Positions 56,460 through 64,000 of a stretch of 64,000 nt of DNA are shown here, one piece after another. The stretch covers positions 62,001 to 126,000 of the forward strand of contig JAJAGP010000015.1 in the NCBI GenBank assembly GCA_025084515.1, written 5' to 3'. Every line of letters begins with the position of its first letter. Position 1 is the stretch's first letter. The stretch is from Ancistrus triradiatus (lineage: Eukaryota; Chordata; Actinopteri; Siluriformes; Loricariidae). The notes under the pieces were generated by a model. The model was not told the origin of the DNA and did no database searches. It worked only from the letters and a program-made list of their open reading frames with translations. The position numbers were made by a program, and so were the translations under genes.

Positions 56460-57638
56460 CAGTGGGGCAAAAAAGTATTTAGTCAGCCACTGATTGTGCA
56501 AGTTCTCCTACTTAGAAAGATGAACGAGGTCTGTAATTTTCATCATAGGTACAACTATGAGAGACAAAATTATATTACGGTGGAAAATAAGTATTTGGTC
56601 AATAACAAAAATTCAACTCAATACTTTGTAACATAACCTTTGTTGGCAATGACAGAGGTCAAACGTTTCCTGTAAGTCTTCACCAGGTTTGCACACACTG
56701 TAGCTGGTATTTTGGCCCATTTCTCCATGCAGATCTCCTCTAGAGCAGTGATGTTTTGGGGCTGTCACTGGGTAACATGGACTTTCAACTCCCTCCAAAA
56801 ATGTTCTATGGGGTTGAGGTCTGGAGACTGGCTAGACCACTAGGTTCTTCTTCTTCCAGTTGAGTTTTTACCAAAAAGTTCTATATTGGTTTCATCTGAC
56901 CACATGATATTCTCCCAGTCCTCTTCTGGATCATCCATATGCTCTCTGGCAAACTTCAGACGGGCCTGGACATGTACTGGCTTAAGCAGGGGGCACGCCT
57001 GGCACTGCAGGATCTGAGTCCCTCTCGACGTACTGATGGTAGCCTTTGTTACTTTGGTCCCAGCTCTCTGGAGGTCATTCATCAGGTCCCTCCATGTAGT
57101 TCTGGGATTTTTGCTCACCGTTCTCATGATCATTTTGACCCCACGGGATGAGATCTTGCGTGGAGCCCCAGATTGAGGGAGATTAACAATGGTCTTGAAT
57201 GTCTTCCATTTTCTTACAATTGCTCCCACAGTTGATTTATTCACACCAACCTGCTTGCCTATTTAAATTCACTCTTCCCAGCCTGGTGCAGGTCTACAAT
57301 TTTCCTCCTGGTGTCCTTCGACAGCTCTTTGGTCTTGGCCATGGTTGAGTTTGGAGTCTGACTTTTTGGGGCCGTGGACAGGTGTCTTTTATACAGATAA
57401 CGAGGTCAAACAGGTGCCATTAATACAGGTAACGAGTGGAGGACAGAAGAGCTTCTTAACGAAGAAGTTACAGGTCTGTGAGAGCCAGAAATCTTGCTTG
57501 TTTGTTATTGACCAAATACTTATTTTCCGTCATGATTTACAATGAAATTCTTAAAAAATCATACAATGTGATTTCCTAGATTTTTTTTTCTCATTTTGTC
57601 TCTCATAGTTGAAGTGTACCTATGATAAAATTACAGAC
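56460..57638 (-). mobile_element. Tc1-like transposon, family B (reverse)
   Basis: Left end CAGTGGGGCAAAAAAGTATT flanked by TA; the right terminal repeat is truncated. The minus strand 56840-57244 encodes [18 protein letters not shown] and [20 protein letters not shown]. An internal deletion removes the catalytic centre. Confidence 0.92.
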
Positions 57639-58498
57639 GACACTCGGGTTGTATAGACCTTATAAAGTCTTCTTAACACTTTTTAATGTTCACCTTAATA
57701 CATTCTCCTCCCCAAAATAATTGTGTACACTTTAAGCGTTTATATTAATCAGACACTGGAGGGTTTGTTTCATGTCCTGGAACGGTGAATTCTATTTCTG
57801 TCGTGAATGAGGTAAGCTATATAAAAAATCGATATAACTTTTTAAGGTGTTGCATAAGTTGTGTAATTTTTAAAGAAGAACTCTAAAATACTGAAGCTGC
57901 AGTGGAGTGGGAAGTTGTTTGGTTTAAATGTGATATTCTGCATTACTGATTGTCTAGTAACTTGGTAGCAGTTATAAAAATGCAAAATACGTTGGAAAGT
58001 TTGGTTCCTCTTGTTTGAAAATGTTTTTATTCTGAATTTGCTGTGGTTAGCTAACGGTGTCATTTGTATGATTTTTGCAGATGATTCTTGATGATTGTCA
58101 TGATGTGTAACCTACGTCTTGCCCATAAGACACCCTGCTTCAAAAGCAGAGTTAGTAAGGATTAAGAAATGCTTTTTTAACTTCATGCACATTAATAGCG
58201 TGTTCTTTTATACTCCTACTTGAGTAAAATATCTCTGATCCATACTTCAGCTTTTACTTGTAGACTATTTTTTTTACCATATTACTAGTACTTTTACGCA
58301 AGGAAAGACCTAGTGTACTTCTGTCAGCTCTGCTGTTATGAGGTCTAATGATTTTGAATGTAACTCCAACTAACATGTCCAAACGCACAACTCACTGTTC
58401 ATTAGCACAGATGGGCTATAACAACAGACCATCTGTTTGAGTCTGACTGCTGTCTATGGGAAACAGAAAGGCAAGACTCCAAAAACTGAATAAGTGGG
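57639..58498. other. spacer with a MITE fragment
   Basis: 58200-58330 (CTCCTACTTGAGTAAAATAT, CAGCTTTTACTTGTAGA) resembles the 44528-45302 MITE. The rest is unrecognised. Confidence 0.45.
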
Positions 58499-58695
58499 AC
58501 TGTGGTAGCCTAGCAGGTAAGGTACTGGACTATGGACCAGAAGGTCCAGGGTTCAAATCCCACCTCTGCCACGCTGCCACTGTTGGGTTTTTGAGCAAGA
58601 CCCTTAACCCACAATTGCTTGGATTGTAAGACCGTACCAATTGTAAGTCGCTCTGGATAAGGGTGTCTGCTAAATGCTGTAAATGTAAATGTAAA
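58499..58695 (+). repeat. tRNA-derived SINE, family 1
   Basis: GTGGTAGCCTAGCAGGTAAG to GCTAAATGCTGTAAATGTAA; essentially full length. Confidence 0.9.
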
Positions 58696-58699
58696 AAAT

Positions 58700-60571
58700 G
58701 TAAATATATAAATGAATAACTGAGCAGTGGGGAAAATATTGCCTCATAAGATAAATCCAGATTTCTTCTGATGGGAAGGTCAGAATTTGGTGCAGGCAGC
58801 ATGAATCGATAATCCTTTCCTGTCAGGTGTCCTCAGCTCCAGCAGGTGCAACACTGGGATGTGGTAGAGGCTGCTCAGAGCACATCAGTAGCCCTAACCC
58901 TAAACTACAAGTAACTGTCCAGTTGACCTGGATCATTAGGATCATTATACTTGATGAACGATTTCAACACCTAGTGGAATCTATTCAACAAAATGCTGCC
59001 TTTCTGAAAGCCAAAAAAGCATCAACTACACTACTCCATGGTTGTCTCTCATAAAGCGGCCTTTCAATGTGTTCTATACAACTGTGTATTAAATTCTCAA
59101 ATAAATACATACATCTTTGAGTAATTAATTCTGGTACCTGAGACTTTGGGTCCATGTTGAAGCAAACAGACTGTAGGTGTCACAGTGCTCTTTCCATCCA
59201 ATGCAAATATCGGAAAGCGTTGGTCAAAATGTGTGGTCAAAATTCTGTTTTGCTGAAGACTTTTGCCAGTAAAATAACAACAGAAATCCAAGAACAAGAG
59301 TACAAAGCAAACCCATGAGTGAGCAAATACATATTTTCTGTGAGTTGCATGAATTGTGCCTCGCATTTACAAAATTTGCTCTCAGTTTCTGGCAGACTGT
59401 ATTACTGCTGGTGCATAATGTATGCATGATGCCCCCTTGTGGTCAGACTGGAGAAATGTGAAACGCTGCACCAGGCTGTCACTTCAGTACAGTGTAGATG
59501 GGTGGTTTTATTTGTTTGACAAATATCATAAAAGGTACATTAACCGCTAAAACTTTGTGATGTGACACAGTAACACATTTTACAGAAAATACTCCCCCAT
59601 CTTAACAATAAATGTTAATATTTTGCGTTACTTTCTGAATGATTCAACCCCATCACGGCCAATATTAATTTAACTCTGCAGATTTACCATAGTTTTATGA
59701 CCATATACTGGCATGGGCTCTTCAGTTTAGACATTCCTTGTAAATAATCACTTAACTCAATAAAAGAAAAAGAACACATCAAGCATCATCCACTGCAGGT
59801 TACGATGAACTGATTGATCATTCAAGTCGACATTTTTCTAGAAATGTGCAGGGATTTAATGTAATTTGAAGAGTTTTCCTGAACTTATTGTCCAGATTTA
59901 ATATACATCAACACATGCTGATGTTACACTTTGTTTATTTAATACTAAAACGCAAAAACATTTTTCACACTACAGAGCCCATCTACAACAACGGGGTTGA
60001 AAATCAAGTTCTTCTTGTTTAAACGCTGGACCCTTGTTTACGCATGTTTCTTTGGATTTCCTCTTTCAGTCAAGTGCACTTTGTAGTTCTTCTATCTGCT
60101 GTTTTAACTTGCATCACTTTTTACCTGTTTTATGGAGATCTTCAATTCTCCTCCTCCTCTCACTTTCACCACTGACGTAGCTTTCCCTTTGTTCTAGATC
60201 AGCATTTCTTCTTTCCCTCATCTCTCTGCCCTTCTACTGCTGTTTTTGCCTTGGCTGAATTTGGAAGCACAGAAAACTCGACCTGCATACTAGCACTTTA
60301 ACATATCCATTACTATCAGTTAATAACATATTGAGCATTAATTGGATGGCAGTACTCCTGAAACATTCTAATATGCAGGAGAACAAGATTCTTTACCAGA
60401 ATATTCCCTATTTATTGAGCTGCTCTTATTAAACTCACTAACAACAAACATTCACATGAATAACCCATTACCAAATACAATAAACAAAATACATTAAATA
60501 TTGCAAAGACGTCACATACATTCAGTCCTGTAACAGCAATATAACCCCATTATAATAAGAAATGTGAAGGT
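58700..60571. other. spacer, no gene supported
   Basis: No repeat family or gene recognised. On the minus strand about 60090-60240 shows two short coding-like stretches (RRRRIEDLHKT and KLKQQIEELQSALD), but upstream stops prevent a model; see findings. Confidence 0.4.
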
Positions 60572-60648
60572 GACTGTGGTAGCCTAGCGGGTAAGGTACT
60601 GGACTCTGGACCAGAAGGTCCAGGGTTCAAATCCCACATCTGCCAAGC
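60572..60648 (+). repeat. tRNA-derived SINE head, family 1, truncated
   Basis: GTGGTAGCCTAGCGGGTAAG to GGTTCAAATCCCACATCTGC, then breaks off where the family C Tc1 starts. Confidence 0.9.
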
Positions 60649-60649
60649 T

Positions 60650-62118
60650 TTGTTTATAAATCATTGGTTGTTCAGATCAGCAACTTGAGTTAAATCTATC
60701 ATATAGCAGATGAACACAGTGATATTGAGAAGTGAAATGAAGTTTATAGGATTTACAGAAAGTGGCAGTAATTAATTCAAACAAAATTAAGGCAGAGGTG
60801 CATAAATTGGGGCACCCCAACAGAAAAATGACATCAATATTTAGTAGATCCTCCTTCTGTAGAATATAATCCAGCCGCTAAACGCTTCCTACAGCTTCCA
60901 CAGTCTGGATTCTGGTTGAAGGTGCTTTGGACCATTCTTCTTTAGAAACATCTCCAAGTTCAGTCAGCTGTTTGATGGTTTCCGAGCCATGGGACAGCCC
61001 ACATTTTCAGTAATATTCATGTCTGGGGGACTGAGATTGGGCCATTCCAGAAACGTTGTACTGAATGCCTTAGTGGATTTTGAGCAGGGTGTTTTGGGTG
61101 TCGGGTTTGGCCTCGTTGCAACTTTTGTCACTGATTCTTGAAACATTGTTCTCAAGAATCTGGAGATATTAACTGGAAATCCATGCGACCCTCAACTTCC
61201 ACACAGTCCACAGCATGGGAAACCGCCACCAAATTTTTACTGTGGGTAGCAAGTGTTTGGTCTTGGGATGCTGTGTTCTTTTTCCGCTCCTTGTTATGTC
61301 CAATTAAACTCAATTTTAGTTTTCATCAGTACACAGCACTTGATTCCAAAATGAAGCTGGATTGTCCAAATGGTGCTGTAGCACACCTCAATTGACTCTG
61401 TTTGTGGCGTGTCTGCAGAAAAGGCCTTCTTCTGCATTCACTATCCCCATACAACCTCTCCTTGTGCAAAGTGCGCTGTATAGTTGAACGATGAAACAGT
61501 GACACCATCTGCAGCAAGATGAGGTTGTAGGTCTTTGGAGGTGGTCTGTGGCTTGACTATGAACTGTTCTCACCATCCTTCGCCCTCTGCCTATCGATGA
61601 GATTTTTCTTGTGTCTGCCACTTCGGGAGTTCCTTAACTAGAACTGTGCCTTGTGGTCTTCCATTGCCTCACTATGTTCCTCACAGTGGAAACTGACAGC
61701 TGAAAATCTCTGAGAGAGCTTTCCCTTTCCTGAACCATGATGTTGAAACAACCTTTGTTTTCAGGCCATTTGAGGAGTTGTGTTTGAGGCTCCCATGTTG
61801 CCACTCTTCAGAGAAAGAGAAGAGGAGAAAAAACTTCTTCCAAGTGGCCACCTTTAACCCTTTCTCATAGTTGGATTCACTTGTGTATGTAGATCAAGGG
61901 TCAGTGAGCTTACAAAACAATTTTGTGTTCCAATAATTAGTGCTAAAGGTATTCAATGACAAGGGTGCCCAAAATTTATGCACCTGCGCACGGTGTTTCA
62001 TCTGCTATATGATATATTTACCTGAAACCTGCTGAGGCTGGACACCACCAAATGATTTTATAAGAAAAAATCCATCATGAAAATTATCAGGGTGTCCCAA
62101 ACTTTTTCATACCACTGT
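60650..62118 (-). mobile_element. Tc1-like transposon, family C, with long inverted terminal repeats
   Basis: Long inverted ends: ATCATATAGCAGATGAACAC with GGTGCATAAATTGGGGCACC at the left, and GTGCCCAAAATTTATGCACC with TTTCATCTGCTATATGAT at the right. The final bases read TTTTTCATACCACTG plus TA. The minus strand 60964-61155 encodes FLEWPNLSPPDMNITENVG, the Glu-motif region; 61388-61621 resembles the HTH region. Frameshifts throughout. Confidence 0.85.
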
Positions 62119-62689
62119 ACAGTATACGCCCAATGGCGCCTAAAGGATCAAACTATTATTTTTATATGGAGGATGGGAAGGGTTGTTGCGTTGCAAAAAG
62201 TTGAATGAAATACAACCCAAACCAAAAATGAACTGACCGCTTTAATTTCTCTGAAATATTTTTTTTTTTCTGAGGAAATACATAACGTGTTAAACAGGGA
62301 CCTCACCTTACAGCAAAAATTAACGAAAGAGTGCCATATTATTTAACATAGTGGCCCCAAACGCATTGAATACAAACGTATACATATACCCACTCTTGGG
62401 ACATTAAAATGTATTTTAAACAGCATCACACATGGGTAGAATGAAGCAGGTGTGTTTGTGTTAGAGTTTAGGTGTGTGTGAGAGAGAGCTTACCTCACTT
62501 TTCTGAACACATGGTGACAAAGCTCATTTAGGTAGCAGGTCTAACATAGGCACTGGCCCCAGCCATGATTTAGAAGCCCCTTTGTGGACTCTATTAATAT
62601 ACATCTACCATTTCGCCCAATTTGAAGACAGCAGCTCATCTGTTGTAGCAAAGTTGTTTTTTCTCCTCTACAAGCATTCTGGTGGCTCA
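62119..62689. other. spacer, nothing recognised
   Basis: AT-rich; no gene or repeat identified. Confidence 0.4.
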
Positions 62690-62810
62690 GTGTACGCTCA
62701 GTGTACTATTTTCACAGCCCAGCAGACACTCCAGCAGCACTGTTGTATCTGAAACTGATCATGCCACCGTCACATCAGTGTCACTGCGGTGCTGACACCA
62801 CTTGTTCATG
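62690..62810. repeat. fragment related to the 38358-38945 foldback element
   Basis: ACTCCAGCAGCACTGTTGTA, GATCATGCCACCGTCACATC and AGTGTCACTGCGGTGCTG match the arm region of that family. It runs directly into the L2 copy. Confidence 0.55.
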
Positions 62811-62811
62811 C

Positions 62812-64000
62812 GTTTATAACCTCAAGGTTGGATTACTGTAACGCCTTACTTACTGGATGCTCTAGTAATCTATAAAATAAACTTCAGTTAGTTTCAGAAT
62901 GCAGCTGCCCGAGTGGCTAACTGGAAACTAGAAAATTTGATCATATCACTCCTGTTCTATCATCACTGCACTGGTTACCAGTCCAAATTCCGCATGTGAT
63001 TCTTATAACTTATAAAGCTCTACATGGCCTGGCCCCACATTATCTGAGTGACCTCTTAGAGTTTTACAATCCAACTCGTCTACTTCGTTCGCAGGGTGCA
63101 GGACTTCTTTTAGTTCCTAGAATTAAAAAAAGTCACAGCAAGGGGAAAGGCTTTTCTCATACATGGCCCCCCAACTATGGAATAAACTTCCCACTTTTCG
63201 TTCAAAAGACTCAGACACTCTCCAAAGTTTTAAGTCTAGGCTAAAGACATAACTTATTTACACAGGCTTTTGACTAGATTTAGACCAGGATGCATGGCTT
63301 GGGTCACTGGGGCCGGAAGTCTGGAGTCATGTCTGGCCTGCCTGCCTTGTCCGCTAGCGTCGAGTGGGCGGTCTGGCTGAACTGGGCTTCGGTCCTCGTG
63401 ATCTTGACTCATGCATCCTTGCCTAAGACTAAGGGCAGAGCTGGGGGTTCATAATCAAAGAGTCTTTTCTTATGGTGATCAGAGACATTGGGTTGCGGTC
63501 TTCTGCCTCTCATGGGGTTGCCAATGTCTCAATGTGATCCCTCTGTGGCTGTGTTTTCCTACCAGTTCTCCTCTTTCTAGCTATGCTGCTATAGCTAATG
63601 CTGCCGGGGGGTCTCATGCTACACATGGCATCAGTGATTGTTTAATAGACACTGTGCTCTTAATCAATAACTAATTACATTTTCTGTTTTCTCTCCGAGC
63701 TGTGTTCCGGCAGTTCCAGGTCCCCACACATGATGTTCATCTGCTGTAGCTCCACTCAAGCTGCTTCTGTCATCAGCTCTAGCCCCACCATACCCGGCCC
63801 ACTTAATGCCGATGTGCATACTTCACATTTTATTCGAACTTTGACTCCATGACTTTAGTTCGCTCTTAGATTTATCATCTACGCCACCCAGGAGGTTGGG
63901 TCCCTTTTTGAGTCTTGGTCCTCCCAAGGTTTTTCCTATAACACTTGGGGAGTTTTTCCTTGCCACTGTCGCCCTAGGCTTGCTCAATTTGGGATTGGAC
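62812..64000 (+). mobile_element. L2-clade LINE, 3' part, runs off the window end
   Basis: Same family as 51724-54480 in the opposite orientation: RT C-terminus (YKALHGLAPHYLSDLLEFYN from 62996) and 3' UTR blocks CTAGCTATGCTGCTATAGCT and GTCGCCCTAGGCTTGCTCAA. The frame is broken (a stop after KVLSLG). The 3' terminus lies beyond base 64000. Confidence 0.9.

Overview
This is a vertebrate nuclear genomic window, almost certainly from a ray-finned fish. Three multi-exon protein-coding genes lie on the + strand: rcor3, traf5 and a creatine-kinase-family gene. Their introns and spacers are packed with repeats typical of teleosts: several Tc1-like families, hAT-type MITEs, a pogo-like element, L2-clade LINEs and two tRNA-related SINE families. 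The abundant SINE carrying the GTGGTAGCCTAGCGG box, together with the Tc1 families, suggests an otophysan such as a catfish. That placement is inference, not proof.

Layout. Positions 1-3390 are 5' flank with microsatellites and SINE remnants. rcor3 (REST corepressor 3) occupies 3391-16870 in 12 coding exons (541 aa). Positions 16871-21560 are spacer with SINEs, a hAT MITE and a Tc1 copy. A CG-rich block at 21560-21763 with a perfect CRE palindrome ends in a splice donor and is probably the traf5 promoter and non-coding first exon. The traf5 coding sequence runs 23623-38137 in ten exons (548 aa). Positions 38138-44320 are spacer with a long foldback element and a decayed Tc1. A creatine-kinase-family gene follows at 44344-55261 in seven coding exons (367 aa). 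Positions 55262-64000 contain no gene I can support; they hold Tc1 copies, SINEs and an L2 that runs off the window end.

All three gene models have consensus splice sites and total coding lengths divisible by three, with no internal stop. RCOR3 is the scaffold joining the LSD1 demethylase to HDAC1/2. TRAF5 is a RING/TRAF adaptor for TNF-receptor-family signalling. They are neighbours by conserved synteny (human RCOR3-TRAF5 on chromosome 1q), not as an operon.

The most notable object is the third gene. It keeps the creatine kinase fold, length and exon pattern, but has lost the active-site cysteine, most nucleotide-binding arginines and the mobile loop. This makes it a predicted catalytically dead creatine kinase paralogue (pseudoenzyme). 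Its place beside rcor3-traf5 mirrors RCOR1-TRAF3-CKB on human 14q32, so it may be an old genome-duplication paralogue of CKB. Its exon 3 is also preceded by a (TG)n microsatellite in place of a polypyrimidine tract.
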